Shown: positions 7,022 to 15,630 of the stretch, piece after piece
Layout: each line of letters starts with the position of its first letter
How positions within the stretch are numbered: position 1 is the first letter of the stretch
Assembly: GCA_964483105.1 (NCBI GenBank)
Contig: CAYZZU010000004.1
Location: 1 to 64,000 of the forward strand
Direction of reading: 5' to 3'
DNA from: CAYZZU01 sp964483105
GTDB taxonomy: Bacteria > CG2-30-53-67
Length of the DNA stretch: 64,000 bases
Program-made: the position numbers and the translations under genes
Notes under the pieces: generated by a model
The model's input: the letters and a program-made list of their open reading frames with translations, nothing else
Database searches by the model: none
What the model was told of the DNA's origin: nothing

Positions 7022-7051
7022 ATTATAAGCTGACCCTGTTTGCAGTGTCAA
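7022..7051 (-). promoter_or_regulatory. Sigma-70-like promoter of the sqr-like gene
   Basis: TTGACA (7046-7051 on the minus strand) and TATAAT (7022-7027) are separated by 18 bases. The predicted start, near 7015, lies just before the riboswitch-like element, about 190 bases upstream of the sqr ATG. Confidence 0.7.
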
Positions 7052-7305
7052 TGAAAATTGGATGAAAATAGTGCGAATATCACTATTTGGGTTTGAAATC
7101 AGATGTATGAACGTATTATTCGACATTTTCTTCCTTCTAAGCCTGTTTTTTGATTTTGGCCGGGGTGCTGGGGGAAAATGCCGGAAGTGAGAAAATCCTT
7201 TTTTAGATCAGCCTCTTGCGCTATAATGAAAAATTATGAGGAAAATGATTTTGCCGGAACGGTACAACCATTCTCACGTCTTTCCTTGTTGATTGGAAAT
7301 CTTGA

Positions 7306-9333
7306 ATGGCGAAACGGAAGAGTCTCTATGAGATCCTGTCGATCTGGTCTCCCAGGAAAAGGGTCTCATACGCCGTCAATGGAATGATCATGGGACTCGG
7401 AGCGCCCCTGGGCTGGCTCCTGATCTCCCTGCTTTTTTTCCGACCTGTTCATCAGTCTCCCGGGCTGTTCTTGCTCCATGAATTCTTCGGTTCTCCGGAA
7501 AGGATCTTCCTGTTTTTTTACATGACCCTTGGAACTTCTTTTGTGATGAGTGTGACGGGCTACCTCGTGGGCAGGGGATTCGACTGGAATGATGAGAGAG
7601 AGGCGCAGCTCAAAAAGATTCAAGCCGAGATCGAAGAGAGAAAAAGGGTGTACAAAGAACGTCTGTTGAGATTGCAGAACGACATGTCCAACCTCTATCG
7701 GATCAGTACGGACATTCAGCGGTCCCACGGCGCGGAGCAGATCTTCCAATTGCTTGTGGATGGGGCCTATCGGATTCTCGGATTCGACCGGGTGAATCTC
7801 TTTCTTCTGGATCAGGAAAAGAAGACCCTTGAATGCCGGCAGGCGAGGGGCCATGACACCACAGAGTGGAAGAAGATCCGGATTCCTCTCTCCGGGCAGG
7901 GGGGAGCCCTCGAGAAGACCATTCGCAGGAACGAGGTCCAATGGATTCAGGACATTCGCATGATGCCTCAAGAGTACCGACTGGGTGATCCCTACTGTAA
8001 AATTTCCGAGCTTCGATCCCGGTCTTTTGCCTCGATTCCCTTGAGAGAGAGGGGGGAACCGATCGGTTCGGTCGCGGTGGACAACAAGCATACGGGCAGG
8101 CCGATCCGGGACGAGGAACTCTCCACACTCAAGATCCTTGCCGACCAGAGCTCCATCGCCCTGACCAACCTCTCCCTGTATCAGGGCATTCAGGAACTGC
8201 ATCGCGAGCTGGATCGGAATTTTGATGAACTTTTTATCCGGAAAAAAGATTTTTCAGACCGCATGGGAGAACTCTCGAAACAGTCCGGGAGGATCTCCAA
8301 GAATGTCCAACGGGTGGCCGAGAGTGCCGAAGGGCTTTTGAAGACCGTGAATGATACCACCTCGTCGATGCATGAGATGTCCGGTTCCCTCCAGGAGGTG
8401 GCCTCCGGTGTGAATATCCTTTCTCAGGAGGCTCAGAGGACCCTTTCTTCGGCGGAGAAGATGAGCGCCGCGATCCAGGAGGTGGAGTCCCACGTTCAGG
8501 ATTCCAACTCCCTCGCGGGACGGGTCCAGAAGGAAGCGGAGGAAGGAGCGACTTTGGTGACGGATTCCATCCGCGAGATCAGCGAGATCCGGGATCTTGT
8601 TCTGGATTCCGTAGAGGTGGTCAGGCAACTCGGGAAAAGGATGGAGGAGATCGGTGAGGTCCTGGAGGTGATTAACACAATCAATGAGAAGACCAACGTC
8701 CTTGCCCTAAACGCAGCGATCATTTCGGCCCAGGCGGGAGAGCATGGGAAAGGATTCGGTGTGGTCAGTAACGAAATACGTGCCCTTTCCGAGCGGACCG
8801 CTTCCTCTTCCAGAGAGATCGAGAAGATGATTGAATCGGTTCAGGAGCAGGTGAAAGAGGCGGTGGCGAAGATCCGGTCGATTCCGGAGCGGGTAGACTC
8901 CGGACTGGATGTGTCCAAACGTGCCGGGAATGCCTTGAACCGGATCTTGAACAGCGTTCAGTCGTCCCTGGAGATGACGCAGCGGATCGAAAAGGCTACC
9001 GGTGAACAGGTGGAAAGTACGGAAGTCGTCTTTCAGGCTTTTGGAAAGGTGAATTACATGATTCAACAGATGAATCGCAGTATGGATGAGCAGAATCAGG
9101 GGAGCAGTCTCATTGCCGAGGCGCATGAAAACATGAAGCTCCTTGCCGAAGAAGTCGCGAAAGCCGCGAAGATGCAGTCGCAGTCCTTTCAGACCGTGTA
9201 TCGCCTGGTGGACCAGGTATCGGATATGGTGGAGGTCCTTTTTGCGGAAGCCGACAGCAGGAAACATCAGAGTGATTTCATCCTCCAGGGGATTGAATTC
9301 CTGAGGGAGCGGACCGACACTGCTGAATCTTGA
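7306..9333 (+). CDS. GAF-domain methyl-accepting chemotaxis-type receptor
   Basis: A 675-residue membrane receptor. Two hydrophobic segments lie at residues 22-48 and 66-90, then a coiled coil (QLKKIQAEIEERKR), a GAF sensor domain (about 130-290) and a long helical chemoreceptor signalling domain (about 320-640). The hairpin tip reads NVLALNAAIISAQAGEHGKGF where most receptors have ALNAAIEAARAGE, so it is divergent but recognisable and should contact CheA/CheW. The periplasmic loop is only about 20 residues, so sensing is probably cytoplasmic through the GAF domain. There are no che genes nearby. The ATG has only a weak GGAA upstream. Confidence 0.87.
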   Translation: MAKRKSLYEILSIWSPRKRVSYAVNGMIMGLGAPLGWLLISLLFFRPVHQSPGLFLLHEFFGSPERIFLFFYMTLGTSFVMSVTGYLVGRGFDWNDEREAQLKKIQAEIEERKRVYKERLLRLQNDMSNLYRISTDIQRSHGAEQIFQLLVDGAYRILGFDRVNLFLLDQEKKTLECRQARGHDTTEWKKIRIPLSGQGGALEKTIRRNEVQWIQDIRMMPQEYRLGDPYCKISELRSRSFASIPLRERGEPIGSVAVDNKHTGRPIRDEELSTLKILADQSSIALTNLSLYQGIQELHRELDRNFDELFIRKKDFSDRMGELSKQSGRISKNVQRVAESAEGLLKTVNDTTSSMHEMSGSLQEVASGVNILSQEAQRTLSSAEKMSAAIQEVESHVQDSNSLAGRVQKEAEEGATLVTDSIREISEIRDLVLDSVEVVRQLGKRMEEIGEVLEVINTINEKTNVLALNAAIISAQAGEHGKGFGVVSNEIRALSERTASSSREIEKMIESVQEQVKEAVAKIRSIPERVDSGLDVSKRAGNALNRILNSVQSSLEMTQRIEKATGEQVESTEVVFQAFGKVNYMIQQMNRSMDEQNQGSSLIAEAHENMKLLAEEVAKAAKMQSQSFQTVYRLVDQVSDMVEVLFAEADSRKHQSDFILQGIEFLRERTDTAES

Positions 9334-9387
9334 CGGTTTCGTAAAAAGTTTTTTTCGGATGGAAATGAGTGAAAGGGCACGGCCTCG

Positions 9388-10311
9388 TTATTGATCAAGC
9401 AGAAATTGTTCAGCGTCCAGTGCGGCCATGCATCCCATCCCCGCTGCGATAACCGCCTGTTTGTAGATCGGATCGACGACATCGCCCGCCGCGAACACAC
9501 CCGGAACACTGGTGCAGCTCTTTCTCTTGAGGATGATGTATCCCTTGTCGTCGAGTTCGATCTGTTCGCGGAAGATCCGGGTATTGGGTTGATGACCGAT
9601 TGCGATAAAGACCCCATCGCACGGCATCTCCGTTTGTTCTCCCGACCGGATGTTTTTGAGGCGGACACCCGTGACGTGTCCTTCCGTTTCTCCCAGGATT
9701 TCCTCCACCACAGAGTCCCAGATGAAGGTGATTTTCTGATTCGCAAATGCGCGGTCCTGCATGATTTTGGAGGCCCGGAGCTGATCCCTGCGGTGAATGA
9801 CCGAGACCCGGGTCGCGAAACGGGTCAGAAAATTCGCTTCTTCAATGGCCGTATCTCCTCCGCCGATGACCACAACCTCCTTGTCCCTGAAGAAGAATCC
9901 GTCGCATGTCGCGCAGGCGGATACACCCCGTCCCATGAGGCGGGTTTCCGAGGGGATTCCCAGCAGGCGTGCGGACGCGCCGGTTGCAATGATCACGGCG
10001 TTGGCCTGGATCGTTTCATGATTGTCCAGTTGAAGCCGGAAGGGGCGATTGGAGAAGTCAACAGAGACGATTTGTCCCGTCATGATTTCCGCTCCAAAAC
10101 GAAGCGCCTGCTTCTTCATCTCGTCCATGAGCACCGGTCCCATAATTCCTTCAGGGAAACCCGGAAAGTTGTCAACTTCCGTTGTGATCGTCAACTGCCC
10201 TCCCGGCTGATTCCCTTCAATAATGATGGGATTCAGATCCGCCCGGGCATTGTAGATTCCCGCCGTATAACCCGCGGGGCCTGACCCGATGATGGCCACA
10301 TTTCTAATCAT
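9388..10311 (-). CDS. trxB: Thioredoxin reductase
   Basis: A 307-residue flavoprotein with FAD motif GSGPAGYTAGIYNARA, the redox-active ACATCDGFFF disulfide, the NADPH motif GGGDTAIEEA with HRRDQLRAS, and the C-terminal FAD motif GVFAAGDVVD. It reduces thioredoxin with NADPH in the cytoplasm. Start at 10311 is set by AGGAGG eight bases upstream; a longer frame to 10458 has no homology. It stands alone, convergent with the chemoreceptor gene. Confidence 0.95.
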   Translation of the reverse strand: MIRNVAIIGSGPAGYTAGIYNARADLNPIIIEGNQPGGQLTITTEVDNFPGFPEGIMGPVLMDEMKKQALRFGAEIMTGQIVSVDFSNRPFRLQLDNHETIQANAVIIATGASARLLGIPSETRLMGRGVSACATCDGFFFRDKEVVVIGGGDTAIEEANFLTRFATRVSVIHRRDQLRASKIMQDRAFANQKITFIWDSVVEEILGETEGHVTGVRLKNIRSGEQTEMPCDGVFIAIGHQPNTRIFREQIELDDKGYIILKRKSCTSVPGVFAAGDVVDPIYKQAVIAAGMGCMAALDAEQFLLDQ

Positions 10312-10632
10312 CCGATTTTCCTCCTGACCTGAAGATTGATTGGAAAAAAGTTTAACGAAGCCCGGCCGGTTTGTAAAGGATTTTCTATGGAATGGTTTCC
10401 CTGCGGGAAGTTGGGGAGACTCCCCAGACCGGACCCCCAAGACCCAGAACCTGCGCATGTTGCCCGGGAAGGAATTCTGATAGGATACAAACGCGGCCGC
10501 CCTAAATTAGCGATAGGAGATCAATAAAGACAAAAAACCTTCTTGGTTTATAGGTTTATGGTGAATATACGACTCACCTGTAAGGTGAAACTAAAAGACA
10601 GGAAGGATGATGCCTTTTCCACCCCAAAACCA

Positions 10633-11280
10633 TTTTTGACAGGATGAACCGGATCGACAGGATCGGCAAACCCGACTCCCCCGGAGGGGGAGCATCCCCC
10701 CCTGTCACGCGGCCTAACATCGGAGCATCAGGAGGGGAAGAGCGCGAGATCGTGTGGTTCGACTGAGCTCATCATGCCCGGGAATCCAAAGAGATAGACC
10801 GTTCAGGGGCGACCCTGCGCAGCATGTTCAGTGGTCCTTTTCGTAAACGGAGCGCCGCACCGGGAGGGATGCAGGGCTGTCTCGTCAAGGCTTGCGAGTG
10901 AGGCATACCCCCCTGCGGTATGTCGCAGGGAGCATAACGCAGACGAGGCGGCTCTGCGGCGCTCGGATGCCGCTTGGTTTGCGAAAAGGACCACAGGTGC
11001 AGCGCCCCTCCTGATTCGAGAAGCGAAGCGTTATCCAGCGTCAGCGGGATCCAGTGACTCGGGGCGTCGGATCATGGGTTCGTTTTCTTTGGACGAGCAA
11101 AAAAAATTAACAAAAACAATTTGTTACAAAATTCCAGGAAGAGAAACGTCCGGGATTGTGTGGCCCGCCGTCAACAGGAATTTGATCAGGACTTCCCTGA
11201 ATTGTAAAAAAACACTCCGGACACTTTTCAAAACGAGCTTCCTCAACAAAACGATCCGAACATTTCTATCGCTGGATTTG
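10633..11280 (+). repeat. Interspersed repeat, copy A (two modules around a palindrome)
   Basis: Module 1 (10633-10791) starts TTTTTGACAGGATGAACCGG and contains GTGGTTCGACTGAGCTC. Module 2 (11085-11280) starts TTCTTTGG and contains ACACTCCGGACAC and ATCGCTGGATT. Both match the copies at 43011-43490 (same strand) and 47720-48190 (opposite strand). Here the middle is replaced by an unrelated palindromic insert. This explains most of the 1.1 kb without genes between trxB and coaE; 10312-10632 holds only a small CACCT/AGGTG hairpin and no credible gene. Confidence 0.8.
10831..10994. repeat. Large imperfect palindrome within repeat copy A
   Basis: A perfect 13-base terminal inverted repeat, GTGGTCCTTTTCG and CGAAAAGGACCAC, encloses about 138 bases that are themselves partly self-complementary, so reading frames on the two strands look alike. 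This is typical of a miniature inverted-repeat element or a stable structured RNA. No target duplication is obvious. Confidence 0.6.
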
Positions 11281-11401
11281 GGGGCCGTGGTGTATTTGAC
11301 AAGTTTCTGGAAATGGGATAAGAGTACGGCACCTGCGGAATATTCTTGATTGGCCCTGGGTGTCATACTGATACCTTTTGCCTGGGAGGAGCGCGAGACG
11401 G

Positions 11402-12001
11402 ATGCCGGTCATTGGACTGACAGGGGGGATCGCTACTGGGAAGAGTCTGGTGACGGATTACCTGGAACGGAAGGGAATCCCCGTCGTGGATGCGGACCGG
11501 ATCGCCAGGAATATCGTTCGCAAGGGGGAACCGGCTCTGGTTGAAGTGGTCTCCGAGTTCGGTTCCGGAATTCTTCATCCTGACGGCACGCTGAACCGGG
11601 AAAGACTGGGTGAGCGGATTTTCGGAGATTCCGGAGAACGGAAGAGGCTTGAGGCTATCCTTCATCCGCGGGTGTATGATCGCGCATGGGAGGAGATCCG
11701 CGGGATACGCAAGGCGGACCGGCATGCCCTGGTAATCTTTTCAGTCCCCCTCTTGTTCGAAAGCGGGCATGAAAAGGAGGTGGATCGGGTCATCGTGGTC
11801 TATGCGGATGAAGCCACGCAACTGCGGAGGATCATGAAACGGGATGGGCTGAGTGAACGGGCGGCCCGGAAACGGATTGCAGCCCAGTTGCCTATTGAGG
11901 AGAAACGAAAACGGGCGGATTTTGTTATCCGGAATACCGGGGCCCGGGAGGAAGCCTATCTGCAAGTGGAGGCCCTCCTGCCCGGACTTCGATCCTGTTG
12001 A
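11402..12001 (+). CDS. coaE: Dephospho-CoA kinase
   Basis: A protein of about 199 residues that phosphorylates dephospho-CoA in the last step of coenzyme A synthesis. The P-loop is GLTGGIATGKS, followed by VVDADRIAR, the HPRVYD motif and the LIFE-type segment VPLLFESG. The lid region reads DGLSERAARKRIAAQ. ATG 11402 follows GGGAGGAG; the frame can be extended to TTG 11378 but the P-loop position argues against it. It is the first gene of a plus-strand run after the repeat region. Confidence 0.95.
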   Translation: MPVIGLTGGIATGKSLVTDYLERKGIPVVDADRIARNIVRKGEPALVEVVSEFGSGILHPDGTLNRERLGERIFGDSGERKRLEAILHPRVYDRAWEEIRGIRKADRHALVIFSVPLLFESGHEKEVDRVIVVYADEATQLRRIMKRDGLSERAARKRIAAQLPIEEKRKRADFVIRNTGAREEAYLQVEALLPGLRSC

Positions 12002-12049
12002 CTCTCTCTCATGAATCGTTTAGAATGTGCGAGGAGACCGGGAGAGGGT

Positions 12050-13843
12050 ATGAAGTGTCCGGAATGTTTACAAAAAGTTGATCCGGAAACGGTTCTTTGT
12101 CCATACTGTGGTGAAGAGGCGAATTTTCCCGCTCCATCCGGACATGTTTGTGATCTTTTCCTGATGGGTTTCTCCGACCCGTATTCCTGTGATCCTGTCA
12201 TTGACTATTTAATGCAGCGTTCTTTTTGGAGCTCACGGGAAGAACTGATTCCCCGGATTTCTCAGCTCCCTGCCCTCCTCGCGAAAGACATGGCATCCGA
12301 CCGGGCGGTTCTCCTCCGTAAGCGGCTGGAGGAGATGGGCGCCATCATAGAACTCCGTGAACGCCGGATGGCGGATCGGGGGATCGCCAAAAAGATCGGG
12401 GGAGAAAACGACCGGGAGTCTTCTCCATCCCCGATTCCTGACACCGGCATGCGGGGAGGAAAAGGATACCTGGTTCTTTCCCTGTTCTTTCTGACGGTGG
12501 GGGCCTACCTGTTTTATCATCATGGTCTCGGTCAGGGGGGAAAGGCCGTACAGAAGGTCTTCCAGAGATTCCGTGCTCCTTCCGGTGCCAATCCGGAGAA
12601 GGTCCGGATCCGGTCTTCCAAGGCGCCTGCCGTGGCGAATGTTCAGGCCTCCCCGGGGAAAGATCCGCAGGGGGTTCGGTTGAATAACCAGGGGGTTTCA
12701 CTCCTGAAAGAGGAGCGTTACCCGGAGGCGATCCGTCTGTTTCAGAAGGCCCTGGAGCGAATGCCGGAGGATTCCACGATTCTCCTGAACCTTCACCGTG
12801 CCTGGTTGCAGGTGGGGTACCGGGCACTGGACGACAAAGATTATGAAGGAGCTATTCTGGCGCTGGAAAAGGCGGTGAGCGTTCTGGATCAATCTCCGGA
12901 AGCCTACAAGGTCATGGGTATGGCGGCGTTGAAAGTCCCGGATGAATCGAGGGCGGAACGCTATTTTCGGTTGTATCTGGACCGGGTTCCGGATGATCCG
13001 GAGGTGGCGCGCATCCTGGGTGAGCTCCTGTACAAACAGAACCGGCTTGAGGAGGGGATCGCTTTTCTGAAGATCTATCTCGCTGCAAACCCCTCCGATA
13101 TCCGGATTCGGAAGATTCTGGAGAAGGCCGGTCGGGAAGCCCGGGCGGAGAAGGATTTTGAGTGGCATGAGGGAAAACATTTTGACGTTCATTTCAACGG
13201 ACTCCAGGACACGGAGGCCGGATACCTGGTCTCCGAACTTTTAGAAGATGCCTACCGGAAGATCGGCGCCGAGCTGAATTATTATCCTCCGGAACGGATG
13301 ATTACCATCCTCTATTCGGATGAGGATTTCCGGAATGTCACACGGTCTCCGGATTGGGCCGGCGGGCTTTATGACGGCAAAATCCGGATCCCGATTGGAG
13401 GGATCAAGGACAGAACTTCCGTTCTGGAGCGTGTGGTCATGCACGAGTACGCCCACGCCTTGATTCACCAGATGACCGGGGGGCGTTGTCCCGCCTGGTT
13501 GAATGAAGGAATCGCCCAGTATTTTGAGGGTGCGTCTGAAGAAGAACGGGCCGGAACGGTTGTCGCGCTTCTTAAAACAAAAAATCTGATTCCCTTCCGG
13601 GAGTTGGAGAATTCTTTTCTGGGGATGGCTGCGGATGCGGCGACCGTTGCCTACGCGGAGAGCCTGAGTGTGGTGGATTGGATGGTTGAAGAGCATGGGA
13701 TTTACACGGTCCAGAAATTGTTGGCGGAGTTGGGACAGGGCGCGGATATCCATTCCGCCCTGGAGCGGGCGCTCGGGCTGGATTATTCCACTCTTCAGGA
13801 TGAATGGATGAGTTATCTGGAAAAGAAATATGCCGTAAAATAA
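12050..13843 (+). CDS. Zinc-ribbon/TPR membrane protein with HExxH metallopeptidase domain
   Basis: A 597-residue protein. It begins with a zinc ribbon (MKCPECLQKV then CPYCGEE), has one membrane segment at about residues 145-165 (YLVLSLFFLTVGAYLF), then tetratricopeptide repeats (about 210-370) and a C-terminal gluzincin-like peptidase domain. The catalytic motif is MHEYAHALIHQ with the third ligand region WLNEGIAQYFE. The peptidase domain should lie outside the cytoplasm, with the zinc ribbon inside. ATG 12050 is preferred to ATG 12011 because GGGAGAGG precedes it. It starts 48 bases after coaE. The substrate is unknown. Confidence 0.82.
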   Translation: MKCPECLQKVDPETVLCPYCGEEANFPAPSGHVCDLFLMGFSDPYSCDPVIDYLMQRSFWSSREELIPRISQLPALLAKDMASDRAVLLRKRLEEMGAIIELRERRMADRGIAKKIGGENDRESSPSPIPDTGMRGGKGYLVLSLFFLTVGAYLFYHHGLGQGGKAVQKVFQRFRAPSGANPEKVRIRSSKAPAVANVQASPGKDPQGVRLNNQGVSLLKEERYPEAIRLFQKALERMPEDSTILLNLHRAWLQVGYRALDDKDYEGAILALEKAVSVLDQSPEAYKVMGMAALKVPDESRAERYFRLYLDRVPDDPEVARILGELLYKQNRLEEGIAFLKIYLAANPSDIRIRKILEKAGREARAEKDFEWHEGKHFDVHFNGLQDTEAGYLVSELLEDAYRKIGAELNYYPPERMITILYSDEDFRNVTRSPDWAGGLYDGKIRIPIGGIKDRTSVLERVVMHEYAHALIHQMTGGRCPAWLNEGIAQYFEGASEEERAGTVVALLKTKNLIPFRELENSFLGMAADAATVAYAESLSVVDWMVEEHGIYTVQKLLAELGQGADIHSALERALGLDYSTLQDEWMSYLEKKYAVK

Positions 13844-13893
13844 GATTGTGCTGAAGATGGCATCCATCCCGGCGGACAAGAGATCAATCTCTT

Positions 13894-15558
13894 ATGATTA
13901 GACGAAGTCTGAAGATTCTGATTACCATTTTCCCCTTTATTGTTTCTTTTCTGCAGGATTTCCACCGGTTTTTTTTCTTCGGTCCGAGGCGGAAAGTCAG
14001 TCTCGCATTCCATCAGCGACGTGCCTTGCGATTGACCCGTAAGATTGCGTCACTGGGGCCTTCTTTCATTAAGCTGACCCAGGTGATTTCCACCCGTTCC
14101 GACATCATCCCGCCGATCTATCTTCGGGAACTTTCCAAGTTGCATGATGAGGTTCCTCCGGTTTCCTTTGAATCGGTCCGGAAGATTGTTGAAGAGGAAT
14201 ATCAGCGCTCCATTCATGAGGTTTTCGAGTCTTTTGAAAGGGAACCCCTGGCCGCGGCGTCTCTCGGGCAGGTTCATGTGGCACGGTACCGGGGAGAACA
14301 GGTTGCCGTCAAGGTACAGCGGCCCGGGATCCATGAACTGGTCTCCACGGATCTCAAGATCATTCAATCTCTTCTCGCGGTTCTGAATCGCCTCTTCCAT
14401 TCCTACCAGTTGCGGGCCCTCCAGGTGGTGGTGGATGAGTTCTCGAAGACCATCTTCGACGAGATGGATTTTGAGCATGAGTCGCTGAACCTGAAACGGT
14501 TCCAGGGGTTGATGAAGGAAAGGCCGAAGGTGATTATCCCGGAGTTTTATCCGGAACTGACCACGCATCGCATTCTGGTGATGCGGTTCTATCACGGGAT
14601 CAAAATCACAGAGTTTGAGCGATTGAAGGCGGAAGGAATCCAGGTGGATCGCGTGCTTTCGAATCTGATCGAGCTCTACACGCAGCAGGTCCTGATCGAC
14701 GGGGTCATTCATGCGGATCCGCATCCCGGAAATATTCTGGTGACGGGGGATGAACGGATTGTGCTGCTTGACTACGGACTGGTGGTGGAGATTGATCCCG
14801 ATACACGCAAGGAATTGATTGAAACCACTCTGGCCGGGGCGAGGAGGGATTTCGACAGGTTGATTCAGGGATATTACAAACTGGGGATCGCGAATCGCGA
14901 GGTTGCTCCGGCCATCCTCAGGGAGGCGGCCGAAACCATGTTTGATATCCTGACTCAGGAGGGGATTTCACAACGCCGTATTCAGGAAATCGCCATCGAA
15001 GTCATCGAAAGTTTTTATGCCTTTCCTTTCGAGCTTCCCAGTAATCTGGTCTATCTCTTCAAGACGGCCGCTCTGGTGGAAGGAATCGGCACGCAGTACC
15101 GTTATGACTTCAATGCCGTCAAGGATATTGTTCCTCTGGCCCGGAAGGTATTGCGGAAAGAGAAGACGTTTTCTGTCTGTAACCGGGCCGAGGAGGAGTT
15201 CAAAAATCTTCAGAAAATATACCGGGATCTATCCGAATTGCTTCAGACCTTCCGTCGGGAGGAGATGCGGGTCCGTATCCATCCTGTCAGCATCAGCCAG
15301 ACGGAGCGCTATGTGGCCCGCGTTTTCCGGAGGAGTGTCTGGGCGATGTCGGCCGTAACCCTGGCGCTTGTTTCCTCGGTCTTGTACCTGTCCAACGGGA
15401 GCCTGCTCTTCCTGTTGGGGAGCCTCGGGATTTCTGCTTTTATCCTCCTTTGCCTGATCATGATTCCCGTCCGGACCAGTTACGGCTTTCACCTCTGGAT
15501 GGAAATGGGAAGAAGGAAAAGAAAGAAAAATGGGTTTCCGGAAGGGCATCGGAAGTGA
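13894..15558 (+). CDS. ubiB: UbiB/AarF (ABC1) atypical kinase-like protein
   Basis: A 554-residue member of the UbiB family, which supports ubiquinone or lipid metabolism at the membrane. Visible motifs are the Ala-rich nucleotide loop AAASLGQVHVA, the lysine in VAVKVQRPGI, the catalytic GVIHADPHPGNILV and the DFG equivalent LLDYGLV. The family KxGQ motif reads KLTQ here, an unusual change of the Gly. Two C-terminal membrane helices (about residues 490-535) match the family. The next gene starts within 75 bases. Whether it serves quinone synthesis is inferred only from the family. Confidence 0.9.
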   Translation: MIRRSLKILITIFPFIVSFLQDFHRFFFFGPRRKVSLAFHQRRALRLTRKIASLGPSFIKLTQVISTRSDIIPPIYLRELSKLHDEVPPVSFESVRKIVEEEYQRSIHEVFESFEREPLAAASLGQVHVARYRGEQVAVKVQRPGIHELVSTDLKIIQSLLAVLNRLFHSYQLRALQVVVDEFSKTIFDEMDFEHESLNLKRFQGLMKERPKVIIPEFYPELTTHRILVMRFYHGIKITEFERLKAEGIQVDRVLSNLIELYTQQVLIDGVIHADPHPGNILVTGDERIVLLDYGLVVEIDPDTRKELIETTLAGARRDFDRLIQGYYKLGIANREVAPAILREAAETMFDILTQEGISQRRIQEIAIEVIESFYAFPFELPSNLVYLFKTAALVEGIGTQYRYDFNAVKDIVPLARKVLRKEKTFSVCNRAEEEFKNLQKIYRDLSELLQTFRREEMRVRIHPVSISQTERYVARVFRRSVWAMSAVTLALVSSVLYLSNGSLLFLLGSLGISAFILLCLIMIPVRTSYGFHLWMEMGRRKRKKNGFPEGHRK

Positions 15559-15630
15559 GTGGGGAACATCATTCTGTCCGGTATTTTTCCCGGCCGGCCG
15601 GGCTGTACCCCTGACGAGGAGGATCGAACC

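Noticed and set aside
7195..7227. Possible promoter (TATAAT at 7222) for the chemoreceptor gene
   Set aside because: The -10 match is good but no acceptable -35 box is present at the right spacing.
10831..11349. A 172-residue plus-strand frame and a look-alike 63-residue minus-strand frame at 10803-10994
   Set aside because: Both cover the large palindrome and repeat module 2; the mirror similarity shows structure in DNA rather than protein coding.
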